Positions 22,701-31,534 of a DNA stretch of 64,000 bases are shown in pieces. Location: assembly GCA_946894095.1 (NCBI GenBank), contig OX335644.1, positions 23,231,595 through 23,295,594 of the forward strand, written 5' to 3'. A program made the position numbers and the translations under genes. The notes below the pieces were generated by a model, which ran no database searches, had not been told where the DNA came from, and saw only the letters and a list, made by a program, of their open reading frames with translations. Source of the stretch: Incurvaria masculella. Taxonomy: Eukaryota > Arthropoda > Insecta > Lepidoptera > Incurvariidae. Numbering within the stretch: position 1 is the stretch's first letter; every line of letters begins with the position of its first letter.

Positions 22701-25700
22701 GCGATGGTACCAACCCGGGCGGGATTAACCCTACCACCTAGTAAGTAAGGAAGGGGACCTACAGTTTAACGTGGAATCCGAACCACGGCCAGCCTCTCTC
22801 AACAGTCGAACGGTCACCCATCCAAGACCAGACCGGACCCAGCGTTGCTTAACTTCGGAGAGCGATCGCCGAAGTGTCGCGCCACGGGGCTATTGAGGCT
22901 GACAAAAAAATAATGTTATGGATTGTACTTTTCTTAGAATTGTAATGCAAAATAAAATAAATAAATCTCGAAAGAAAAATAAGCTCGTAGCCTAGGGGCG
23001 TGGAGACTTGCCTAGCATACCAGAGGTCTAGGTTCAAATCGTCGCCCCTTTCATGCACGACTTTCTTTCTGCTTATGAGTTGTATAAGTGCATTTCGTCA
23101 CGAATGTGAGCCGCCCCATGGTTCGGAATCCATGTATAACTAGGTATAGGTATAACAAAAAGCCTCCGAGCACAACTAACAACCCAAGCAAATTTTCCTC
23201 GACTCCGCAACCATCAAGTGTCTAGGGGACGTAAGTCTGTGTCAACTTGACCTTACCCAAGCAAGACAATATTTTAGAATGTTATGACTATAAAGCTCGT
23301 AAAATGGTAAGATACCCAATTACCTACGAATTTCATAGCAAATAATAAAATTAACCGGTTCCCTATTCGCAGATTGTCATCAAATTATATCAATTAAGAA
23401 ATATGAGCCGCATAATTAAATTTAATAATAACATATATTTTATTGCCGTCGTAACGAATACCTGCTGCTTTTGTATAGCCATGGGTGGAGTCAAATTTCA
23501 AGTTTGCAATAAATAATTTAGCAATGTCTTTGATGCACTGTTGGACACAGTTTGAAAAGTAAATGTAAGTATAGGCACTTAGTTGATGGTACCAACCCGG
23601 GCGGGATTAAACACTACCACCTAATAAGTAAGGAAGAGGACCTACAGTTTTATAGCCTATACATACATAGCAACCGTGGTCAACGGTTGAAAATGGTCAC
23701 CTATCCAGAACCCAATCCCACTTAGGGCCGAGTGCACGAAAGGACAAAAAATTAAAATCAACGTCAACGTATGATTAAACACGTCAATTTGTATGGACAG
23801 TATGGAAAGAACTCCGTGCGGTTCACTGAAAGTGACGTGTTTGAACGTAACACAGCCGTCTCTTCGTGCAACGGGGCTAGACGTGCTTACCCAGCTTATC
23901 GAATCGCAAGGCGTTGCACCACTGAACTACCGAGGCTGTGTTCGTTGTGATCACACATTCTCAAGCCCTCCACACCTATGTAAGTACGTTCCGACCATTC
24001 CGACGGAACTGAGGTTGAACCCACGTGACCTTGTCACCAGAATCCGCCGCAGCGCACGGTGGCATTCGCGCGGGAAGCGGCATAACCTCTAAATGTCAAA
24101 TATTTGTTATTCTACTCGCTTGCTCTGCTGTTGATTTGTTTATATTACCCACAGATTACTGGGAATATTACCTAATGTTCAACACATGAACACATTATAA
24201 TAATGTGCATACCATTGCCGTAAATGTTTAATATTAAATAAAATAGGTACCTATTAGATGTTGGCGAGATAAAAGCAAGGTTGAGAAATAAACACGTTTA
24301 GGTAGTCCATATTAACATATTAGAGTGAACACAATTAACTTATTCTGTGTTTTCAATTTTTATGAATGCCTTCATTTTTCGCACGGGTAATGTCAAATCA
24401 AAATTCACATAACCCTATGGTCGACTTTAGTTGTGATATGAAGGATGCAAAGGCAGTACTTTTTAGCAGTCTTACTAATAAACATAGAACATCCTTGAAA
24501 TAGTCATACCATGTTTAAGTACGAAATAGTATAATTATTAGTAACACTGAAAGTGTAGCATTGTATATTTCAATGTATTAGCAGTATTAGTTTGGTTGGT
24601 GCAAGGTTGTTTCAGGGAACTAGACAGGAATGGCTACCCCTCATAACTGTCATGATATGAATGAATTGAATGATATGAATTTGTCGTTATAGCGGCAAAA
24701 TAAATACACACTCTCTGAAAATTTCAGCTGCCTACTTATTACGGTTCATGAGATACAGCCCTGTGACAGACGGACGGACGGACGGATGGACAGCGGAGGC
24801 TTAGTGATAGGGTTCCGTTTTCACCCTTTGGGTACGGAACCCTAAAAACACAGGTAAGTAAAGTAAACAGCTGCCAGAAGATGTCGTTCAAGCACCCACC
24901 ACCAATTCATTTAAAACAGGCTTGACAAACACCTAAAAACACTAAAGTAACCGTAATAACAGCACCAGTGAGCCTAGACATGGACACATTAGCTTAGGCT
25001 ACTCGTTCATCAAATAAAAAAATAATAATATGAATTCACAAAAATCTACAGATCATGCCGTATGCAACAGTTCCTCAGAAATATCGGTTTATTTTAATAT
25101 TTAATATGACGGCTTACCGCGCGTGTGAGGAGCAGGACGTGCTGCTCGACGTTTCGGAGCCCCACATGGGCTCCATCTTCAGGAGAACGTGCCGCGACGG
25201 AGGTAGGCACGTTACTGACTACCCGTCGCTCTGCTTGACTTCTCAGCGACCAGCGTCAAACTAAAAGTTATAGTTATGTCCCGCGTACGTTTTAAAATAT
25301 TGATCGGTTTATTTTGCAAAGATGCCCGCCATCTAACACGTTGCCTATTGGCAGGTAAGCCTGTCCTCACAAACAGCACGTTCACGAGCATCACGCCGGG
25401 TCCAGGGAAACGCAGCGGGACCACTATTTGGTAGAGGAAGCTACTTATAAATGTTGATCGTTTGCAGATGATGTGTGCAGTGCGTGCACAGGCGCCCGAG
25501 GCCATCATCAGACACGACTTCGAGACAGCGGACGAGAATGGTGCCTACAGATGGGCCATACAGACAGGTACAGTACTCTATACTATGTATTATTACATTA
25601 GGAAAAGGAAAGGAGACCTACAGTTTTAGATGAATTCAGTACCATGGCACTGCTTGCATTCGAAACTTGGAAAGAGATGGAGAGCCGTGCATGAACCGGC

Positions 25701-27558
25701 GGCGAGGATTTAAACCCAGACCTCTGGCATGAAACTCGGAGATGGAAAGTCGTGCATGAACGGGCGGGGATTTGAACCCAGACCTCTGGCATGCAAGACA
25801 AGTCCCCACGCTACTAGGCTACGAGCTGCTCAAGTGCTTTGCGTACAGTTATAGGCATGTCGGATTATAGGGGGTCAGGGGGCGTCAGTGCTAGCACGGA
25901 AATGTTGTTTCTTGCAGCTGCGATATGATCTGTCAGTTTAATATATTCTCAGCTGTCAAACCGCAGTTTGAGTGAAGATACTTCACTCAGAATCGTTGCT
26001 ACTTTTTCGGTGCCCGCGCGGCGAATTACCGCAGGCGTCAACTGTACCTACACCTAATTCAACTTGGCATATTACAGAAGGCGGTATCTACCACGAGCAG
26101 CGCGGACGGCTGGCCGAGCAGGGATCGGGGCAGCCTTCGCTTCTGGTGGAGGGGCAGTACCAGTACACCGCGCCCGACGGACAGGTAAGGCGGGGGCAGG
26201 GAGCATGGCGGTGTAGCCGCTAGTGATTCGCTTACGAATTCGATTACTGTTGTTGCGGCGCAGTCTGATGCTACCATGAATAGAATACGACTTCTTACTT
26301 TGAAATCTTTTATTTGTCTTTACATTTTTCTTGCAGTCAAACTGACATTAACTTTTCTTCTCATTATATGACAATTACTACTGATGTTCTCTGAGAACTT
26401 CACAGAAGCCCGAGTCCGCTAATAGATAACTCCACTTTCGAGCGTTAACGTTATGAGATAACACATAATTTGGTACAATTTTGTGTGATTCCGGCATTAT
26501 CTCATAGCGCTAAGGCGCTAAAGTGGAGTTATCTATTAGCGGACTTGCACGAGTTACAAATCACTTATCGAAATTTCGCTGAGCTCTTCGTTGCCACAGG
26601 TTTACACCATTGAATGGAACAGGCATTTAAAAGATACAACATATCGCTAATAGATTTTATATATAACTAATATATATATGAATAATATAAATGTGTTGTA
26701 AAGATGATCTACACAGATATTACAAAATCCCATGGACGCGATTTAATTACTATTCAATGGTGTGAACCTGTGGGAACGAAGAGCTCCGCGTCGATAAGTA
26801 TGGGCGCTATTTAGTGCAATGAACATTCAATGTTGCGCTTCCCGATTTCGTTAGCGTACTAACCAAAGTTAGAACTTTAACACTAACTCATGACTACGCT
26901 GCCGCCATACGAATGAGTTTCGATCGCCATTACCGTTCTGTGTAAATGCCCTGATATTAGTTAGTTCGTTTACGAATTCGGGACGCGCTAATGATTTTAT
27001 ATAAGTCAATGAGATGCGCAATGTCGAATGCTCGTTGCACTAAATTGCGTCCTGTGAAGTTCTTACGTGTCGTTGCAACTCGAGGACATAGAGCTCCTAG
27101 TCCCAGTTGTCACCTAAATTGGCGTTTACGGAACTTTGAAGTTACGTAAAAAGGTCAAACTCAAGTTTTCACTAGATATTTTGTGGTTTTACTTCTTCAA
27201 GCTGTCAAAGTCAAACTCGGACTTCCGATTTGTATGAAAACGCGGAGTCGGCGTAAACGGGGACGACTCAGACTCGCTCCGTAAACGCCAATTAAGGTAA
27301 GAAGTCCGACTAGGGGCTCTGCTTTAAAAAAAAGTAAATACATACCTATATGTACATCCTAGTGAGCCAACTAAAGTACTCTATAATGTAATGCATTCAC
27401 AGGTGATAAACGTGAAATACACAGCTGATGAGAACGGCTTCCACCCGACCGGTGCACACCTCCCCACCCCGCCGCCCGTGCCACCCGCCATCCAGAGAGC
27501 GCTAGACTATCTGAAGACGCTGCCCTCCACGCCAGCTCCGAGCTACGGCGACTACTAG
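16663..27558 (+). CDS. RR-1 cuticular protein gene (4 exons)
   Basis: Exons 16663-16701, 25468-25567, 26078-26184 and 27403-27558; GT-AG introns and consistent phases give 133 residues. An N-terminal secretion signal is split by intron 1 ([13 protein letters not shown] then MMCAVRAQA), as is common in insect cuticle genes. The mature part carries an extended Rebers-Riddiford chitin-binding domain of RR-1 type: a [12 protein letters not shown] start, an [12 protein letters not shown] core, and [18 protein letters not shown] at about residues 82-99. A Pro-rich tail follows ([10 protein letters not shown] and TPAPSYGDY). The product should be secreted by epidermal cells into chitinous cuticle, with soft/endocuticle typical of RR-1. 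Intron 1 is 8.8 kb of mostly transposon sequence. ATG 16663 is chosen because the preceding in-frame codons contain no ATG and the signal peptide begins here. Confidence 0.93.
16745..17088. other. Intron 1 of the cuticle gene, with a GT-rich stretch
   Basis: 16985-17055 is a degenerate (GTGTG)/(GTGAG) low-complexity run. Nothing else recognised. Confidence 0.5.
17089..17638 (-). mobile_element. TTAA-I element, copy 2 (550 bp)
   Basis: TTAA at 17089-17092 and 17635-17638; reverse orientation relative to copy 1. Confidence 0.88.
17639..18054. other. Cuticle intron 1, no feature recognised
   Basis: Unremarkable AT-rich sequence. Confidence 0.45.
18055..18379. mobile_element. TTAA-II element, copy 3 (internally deleted, 325 bp)
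   Basis: TTAA at both ends. The CCATACAAACGTAG part of the left arm is missing. Inserted into or next to the transposon ORF remnant at 18390. Confidence 0.75.
18390..18690 (-). pseudogene. Transposon protein fragment (GLSCxxSAGR...VNQIIRR type)
   Basis: Open minus-strand frame with [40 protein letters not shown] and [21 protein letters not shown] recognise this block from retroelement ORFs repeated in many invertebrate genomes, where it lies C-terminal to the reverse transcriptase. It is cut at 18379 by the TTAA-II insertion and has no start or stop of its own. Clade not assigned. Confidence 0.6.
18905..19168 (+). pseudogene. LINE RT C-terminal fragment, part 1
   Basis: Encodes [20 protein letters not shown] and [20 protein letters not shown] then [13 protein letters not shown], the thumb/C-terminal region of a Jockey/CR1-type LINE. 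It is interrupted at LD by a TTAA-III element and continues at 19498. Confidence 0.82.
19169..19497. mobile_element. TTAA-III element, copy 1, inserted in the LINE
   Basis: Left end TTAAGGATGTTCCGACCCA. The inner inverted repeat (GCAAAAAGTATTGCACTTTA and its complement) is complete, but the outermost 20 bp or so of the right end are missing. Confidence 0.75.
19498..19778 (+). pseudogene. LINE RT C-terminal fragment, part 2
   Basis: Continues the frame with [13 protein letters not shown] and, after frameshifts, [30 protein letters not shown] and [12 protein letters not shown]. Interrupted at its end by the SINE at 19779. Confidence 0.8.
19779..20147 (+). mobile_element. tRNA-headed SINE, copy 3, nested in the LINE
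   Basis: Complete head and poly(A) tail (20138-20147), with a deletion in the body around 19957-19975. LINE coding resumes right after it. Confidence 0.85.
20148..20300 (+). pseudogene. LINE C-terminus, part 3
   Basis: [18 protein letters not shown] corresponds to the final residues of this LINE type; the same tail is at about 45525-45590. Confidence 0.7.
20301..21426. other. Cuticle intron 1, largely unique sequence
   Basis: No coding exon recognised. 21079-21118 is CpG-rich (TCGCGCGTCTCTCGATCGCG). I do not see repeats here. Confidence 0.5.
21427..21533 (+). mobile_element. Short TIR element family A, copy 3
   Basis: GTATTCATAAAG and CTCTGAATAG ends and the central GGTTTAGTCCGGCG block. 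Confidence 0.7.
21534..22263. other. Cuticle intron 1, undefined repeat-like DNA
   Basis: ATTGGCGCGAACAGTGACAA at about 21870 resembles sequence next to retroelement ends but no LTR was found. The 75-aa frame at 21552 is not supported. Confidence 0.35.
22264..22452. mobile_element. TIR element of about 190 bp (ends GCGATTCAAATAAGAATA)
   Basis: GCGATTCAAATAAGAATA at 22272 faces TATTCTTATTTGAATCGCG at about 22430. No ORF. Confidence 0.6.
22518..22901 (-). mobile_element. 5S-rRNA-headed SINE
   Basis: Minus strand: the head at 22901-22810 contains CCGAAGTTAAGCAACG and TTGGATGGGTGACCG, i.e. the internal promoter part of 5S rRNA. It is followed by the same body as the tRNA-headed SINEs and ends in the poly(A) complement at 22518-22528. 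Not a functional 5S gene: the flanking 5S arms are absent. Confidence 0.82.
22981..23155 (+). mobile_element. SINE head fragment (tRNA-like)
   Basis: AGCTCGTAGCCTAGGGGCG, B box AGGTTCAAATCG, and the CATGGTTCGGAATCCATG junction; truncated after that. Confidence 0.65.
23156..23584. other. Cuticle intron 1, nothing recognised
   Basis: AT-rich DNA without a supported feature. Confidence 0.45.
23585..23940 (-). mobile_element. 5S-headed SINE split by a family-B element
   Basis: Body (23585-23660) and 5S-like head (23661-23724, then 23879-23940) on the minus strand. The head is interrupted by the 150-bp element 23725-23877, whose ends are GGGCCGAGTGCACG and TGCAACGGGGCT. Confidence 0.7.
23725..23877 (+). 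mobile_element. Family-B element nested in the SINE
   Basis: Same sequence as 14993-15152 in the opposite orientation; clean ends inside the SINE head. Confidence 0.7.
23941..24679. other. Cuticle intron 1, no gene recognised
   Basis: Plain AT-rich sequence. Confidence 0.45.
24680..24847 (+). mobile_element. (GACG)n element, 5'-truncated
   Basis: Starts within the GTTATAGCGGCAAAATAAAT core and ends GGGTACGGAACCCTAAAAA, with a short (GACG)4-like tract. Confidence 0.8.
24868..25035 (+). pseudogene. LINE C-terminal fragment ([11 protein letters not shown] type)
   Basis: [16 protein letters not shown] with stops downstream, then a tail TAGGCTACTCGTTCATCAAA. Same family as 63340-63632. Confidence 0.7.
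25080..25215. other. Possible transposon remnant, GC-richer
   Basis: The minus strand reads CCTGAAGATGGAGCCCATG and CGAAACGTCGAGCAG. The style is familiar from lepidopteran repeats but I cannot name it. Confidence 0.3.
25468..25567 (+). CDS. Cuticle protein exon 2
   Basis: Acceptor GTTTGCAG|ATGATG and donor ACAG|GTACAG, ending in phase 1. Completes the signal peptide (cleavage probable after CAVRA) and begins the mature chain with [20 protein letters not shown]. Confidence 0.92.
25605..25833 (-). mobile_element. SINE with locally duplicated head, in cuticle intron 2
   Basis: Two successive B-box segments on the minus strand (TCTGGGTTTAAATCC and TCTGGGTTCAAATCC), each following CATGCCAGAGG-like DNA, then AGTAGCGTGGGGACTTG. 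Confidence 0.7.
26078..26184 (+). CDS. Cuticle protein exon 3
   Basis: Acceptor TATTACAG|AAGGCG and donor GGACAG|GTAAGG. Encodes the first half of the RR-1 domain, [10 protein letters not shown] through [13 protein letters not shown], with the spaced aromatic residues expected to contact chitin. Confidence 0.93.
26413..26545. mobile_element. 133-bp MITE with 26-bp perfect TIR, cuticle intron 3
   Basis: AGTCCGCTAATAGATAACTC begins the perfect inverted ends. Confidence 0.8.
26581..26786. mobile_element. 206-bp MITE (ends GAGCTCTTCGTT), cuticle intron 3
   Basis: About 35-bp inverted ends with two mismatches, ending CACACCATTGAAT-type; AT-rich interior. Confidence 0.75.
26805..27085. repeat. 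Two family-R pieces in opposite orientation
   Basis: 26805-26945 is + and 26963-27085 is minus, sharing AACATTC/GAATG and CCATACGAATGAGTTT blocks. Confidence 0.6.
27107..27312 (+). mobile_element. Family D element, copy 2, cuticle intron 3
   Basis: CACCTAAATTGGCGTTTACG and its inverted partner; lies about 90 bp before exon 4. Confidence 0.75.
27403..27558 (+). CDS. Cuticle protein exon 4 (terminal)
   Basis: Acceptor ATTCACAG|GTGATA; ends in TAG. Encodes the RR-1 end [18 protein letters not shown] and the Pro-rich C-terminus. Confidence 0.94.
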   Translation: MINVKYTADENGFHPTGAHLPTPPPVPPAIQRALDYLKTLPSTPAPSYGDY

Positions 27559-29800
27559 AGCGTGCAGCGCGCAGCGGACGCGAGCGGGCTCCAGCCTGCT
27601 CATAGTGTGCAAGTTAAGCCGGAATAACCCATCGCTAGCGCGCACCCCTCCACCCCCATCCCGCACCCATTACATTGAAAAACGCCGATTATTCGGATCA
27701 ATGGGGACAAAAATGATTATTTATCACGACAGCTGGTTGCCAGGAAACCTAACCTAAAAGATCTGTCAAAGCTGTCAGCCACCCTACAAAATAAAACAGA
27801 ATCGATTTAAACATTTCATTAACTGAATCTATGTAATTTAATTTACTCAATTTGATCGATATTATTCCGGAAAGAAATTGTTCCAAAACATGCTTATCAA
27901 ATGAAGTCGTAGGAAAGAAAACATCACAATAACATAACCTATAATTTCAAACTTTGTGCTGGTCAATGACATTAAAATTAGTTGAAGACAAACCAAAGCT
28001 CTTCTTTTCCTTCAAACCGGATTCTGGAGTAAAATATTTTATTTAAAAACTCGTAAATGAAAGTAGACAGGAATAACAGTTTTGACGTTTCATGCGACGC
28101 TTACATTAAGTTTTGTGTATTCTTCCCCATTAGAACTGAAGGCGACCCAAATAATGGGTTTATATTAGCATTCTACTGTACCCAATACTTGAATACAAAG
28201 GTTACCAAATATGTGCTATAGGTTAAGAAAAAAGGCAATTTATTGTTAAGTTCGTATATTTTGTAAAATGTAAAAAGATAAAGAAATAAAAGAATACATA
28301 CCTATTGTTTATTATTATCATTAACGACTATCACGTGGTTAGCTGGCGTCGAAATACAAACCATTTGTACATGAGAGCACATTATTCTGTGATGATAGAT
28401 AGACTTACGTTAATAGTGTATTTTTATTTTCCTCCAGCAGTGATGTAAATGTGTTTCATGGCTCAAATAAATTTAGTATCATTAATAATTCAAAATGGTC
28501 ATGACTACCGAAAACTTTCAGATAGTTACGTTCATTTCGTTACACTGGAATCAGACAAATTCAAGACCCATTTTTTCATGACTTGGACCTTGCAAAGAGA
28601 CTTTGGATATATCTATTTCTCTTTCCACTGACGACGTGAAGTGTATGTACACCTCAAATTCGTTACAGAATAACCCCATAAAGGGCGAAAGTTCATTCAA
28701 TATAACTCTCTCATGGGGTGATTATGCAACTTAATTTGAGCAAAAAGCACTCCACCTATTTTAGAAAAGCCTCATATATTTTGAATGAAGAAAATAATAT
28801 AGGGCGGTATTCTTAGCAGCCAATCGATCTAATTTTATACGCGAACACCTGAAACACCCTTCGAAAACAACACATCATAAAATAGTTTCGATAGGTGTCG
28901 CAACACCAGAGAACAAAAAAAAAACTATATTCACGGGCCCGTTTTCTTTTTCACTTGTTCAAAATGGACTTTCAATAAAGCTGTTACAATAAATTATTTG
29001 AACGATGCGTCCTTGTTTTGGTAAAAATTTACAGCTCCCGTTAAAGATACGTGACGAAGACCTGCCCCCCTCCCACGTGACCAGAGGTGTGGTAATATGG
29101 CAACCCCTTGCCACCTAAACCGATCATGTAGTATGGCTACGTTCCCTGATGTACGTTGAGCACATTTTCAAAAATTAATATATGTGAAAAAAAATCTTAT
29201 AGCCGCTAGATATAAGATCTTAATTAATTTAAAAGGCCGCATAATAAGGCCAAAGTTGGTTTGAAAAGGTTGGAAAAATTACAAATATAAGTCAAATTTA
29301 GATTTTACAAACAATACCTAATATGTTTTGATAGGTACTTAGTAATCCCAAGACAGGGATTTAGACCAATTTTAATAAGCCAGATTGACTATCCGTTGTT
29401 GTGATGACTATGTCTATGGAAATGATTCCATTGAAATTTAACATAAAGAATATAACAGCGCTAATTACATACCTATCAAACTAAATAATATTCAATTACA
29501 TAAACTGTAAATAAAACATTTCTCTCATATGGCATTGTAAAGTCTTTCCTGTGATATATTTTTTGTCTACACCCAGGGAAACGCACCATTTCAGACAGTC
29601 TGGCTCGCTAAAGGCTGTTGCATACTTACCGATGTTACGATACCAGTCAGAATGCATGACCAACAGCCATGGATTAAGATAAGACAGGAGTAACGACCGA
29701 TATTTATCCGTAAAGCAGCGTATTCACGTATCCTACCAATCGACCGAGCGAATAGCGAAACTCGAGCGTAGCGACTCGGTCTCAGATCTGCTAGTCACAG
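27559..29800. other. Cuticle 3' UTR and intergenic DNA
   Basis: GC-richer 3' UTR to about 27670, then AT-rich DNA. The 60-aa frame at 28449 lacks support. No repeat or gene recognised. Confidence 0.5.
27790..27795 (+). terminator. Candidate poly(A) signal AATAAA of the cuticle gene
   Basis: First canonical AATAAA after the stop, 232 bp downstream. A second lies at 28285-28290. Confidence 0.45.
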
Positions 29801-29973
29801 TTGTCACCTAAACTGGCTTGGAACTTCGAAGTTCCGTAAAAACGTCAAAGTCCATACACATGTTTAATACTTACTTTTTGTGGTTTTATTTGTTCAAGCT
29901 GTCAAAGTAAGGACTTCCGATTTGTATGGAAACGCGGATTCGACGTAAACGGCAACGTCAATTTAGGTGACAA
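29801..29973 (+). mobile_element. Family D element, copy 3
   Basis: TTGTCACCTAAACTGGC start and CAATTTAGGTGACAAC end. A further piece lies at 30095-30160, followed by family-R sequence at 30168-30230. Confidence 0.65.
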
Positions 29974-30239
29974 CTGGGACTACGGGCTCTGCACAGGATG
30001 ACATTTAGTGCAACGAACAACCATCAGTGCATTATCACTAACTAGCTGAGGTAGCCGGGTCCGCTCGGCTCATTCTCATTTCGGATGAACTTTTTGGGTT
30101 TGACATTTTTACTTAACTTCGAAGTTCCGTAAACGCCAATTTAGGTGAGAACTCAGACTGACCACTCTGATCTTACGTGTCGTTGGAACTCGAGAAAAAT
30201 CAGGAGTGAGCGAATTCGTAAGCGAACTGGTTACACAGA

Positions 30240-31373
30240 TGATTTTTGGTCGCCCGTCCACTGTAACTTGTTACAAACAGTTCACTGGTGAGCCGACATG
30301 ATCCATGGTGCACTTTCCCTAGGTCCCATCGATCATAAACAACTATACTCTAGCGATCACTAAATAACCATTACACCAAAAAAGATGTACAAAACGTTGT
30401 ACGAGTTGCAATTGCGTCCACCTATCACAATCATTGGTAAATCCAAGCCTGGATATCCATCATAGAAGTATGACCATCGTAAGATTTGAAAGTTAACAAA
30501 AAGTGATTAAAAAACCTTTGAAGTGAAGTACATAACATATGTAGGATGTACATAAGACTTCAAATGCCTGTGTGGCCACTCATTTCGCACGTGGTTTAAA
30601 ATTATATTAGAAAAAATATAAGTAAGAGCACATAAAACTTAAAAACCCTGTTCTTTGATTTTAAATATGAGTAATTATAATACAATTATATAGCATAATT
30701 ATAATGGCATTATTGTTTTTTTAAGTTTATATTAAGAAAAAAAAAAACAAAAACTGGCAGAGTCTCATAGTGGCTTCTTCTTTGCTGAAATATACCGAGA
30801 GAAGATGGAACATATATTTGTTATAGTTTTAAGCAAAATGTTTTGCCTTGAGTGTAGGTTAACTATCAAACAAACAACAACAAAGTTATATACAGGGTAA
30901 CAATTTCAAGTGTGCCTCCACGGCTAAATCAGAAAATATAAAAATTTGCTAAAATCACTTAAAGGAGCCATGGACCTCGTAAGCGTATGACGCTTAGAGC
31001 TATTTGTGCTTACTCTTTAATCTATGCCATTAAAAAATCTATTACTTATTGTAAAATCATTACATTTTACGACATAAAGTGGAAAAATCGGTAAAAATGG
31101 AATATGCACTTCAAAACTTAGAAACACACTGACTTACTAATAAAAATGTATACCCTCTCTATTACTCCCTGGTATTTCTTGCTGTCCGGTACTTCTAGCT
31201 AGAAAGACCGGAGTAATAGCGTTGGTACAAACGATGATTGGTTAGGCAGACAGAATATATCCCTGTGCAATCTGAATTAACATATTTTTCAAAGTGCACA
31301 ATGGCAAGGTGGCAACATAATAACGGCATGTATTTACTTTTGTTCAATGTTATTATTATTAATTTCTGTCCTA
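30240..31373. other. Intergenic / 3' UTR side of the MFSD6-like gene
   Basis: AT-rich; no exon or repeat recognised. Confidence 0.45.
31015..31020 (-). terminator. Possible poly(A) signal ATTAAA of the MFSD6-like gene
   Basis: A minus-strand ATTAAA lies about 355 bp past the stop codon. No AATAAA was found between it and the stop, so this is only the best candidate. Confidence 0.25.
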
Positions 31374-31534
31374 CTACCTAATGTTGCTGGTTCCGAAGGG
31401 CGCTTTCGTCTCGGTCGGGTGCAAAGGTACGACCGTGTCGCAGTAAATGGTGTTGCCGGGTTGGTATTTTTCTGCGTCGCTCAGCATTTTCTCGCCTTCT
31501 TCTGGTTGCACGGCATCAATAGTGGTATCTTGAA
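31374..31534 (-). CDS. MFSD6: MFSD6-like exon I (terminal, with stop)
   Basis: Acceptor CACCTTACAG|TTCAAG joins the phase-1 end of exon H. It encodes a 53-residue hydrophilic cytosolic tail starting VQDTTIDAVQPEEGEKML and ending FGTSNIR, then TAG at 31374-31376. It is 6.7 kb from exon H. The in-phase acceptor and the open charged frame up to the stop support it; the tail itself is not a conserved domain. Confidence 0.8.

Noticed and set aside
22810..22901. Functional 5S rRNA gene
   Set aside because: Only the internal-promoter portion resembles 5S; the ends do not pair and the sequence continues into a SINE body.
28449..28631. 60-aa + strand frame downstream of the cuticle gene
   Set aside because: No motif, no homology recognised, ordinary chance length.
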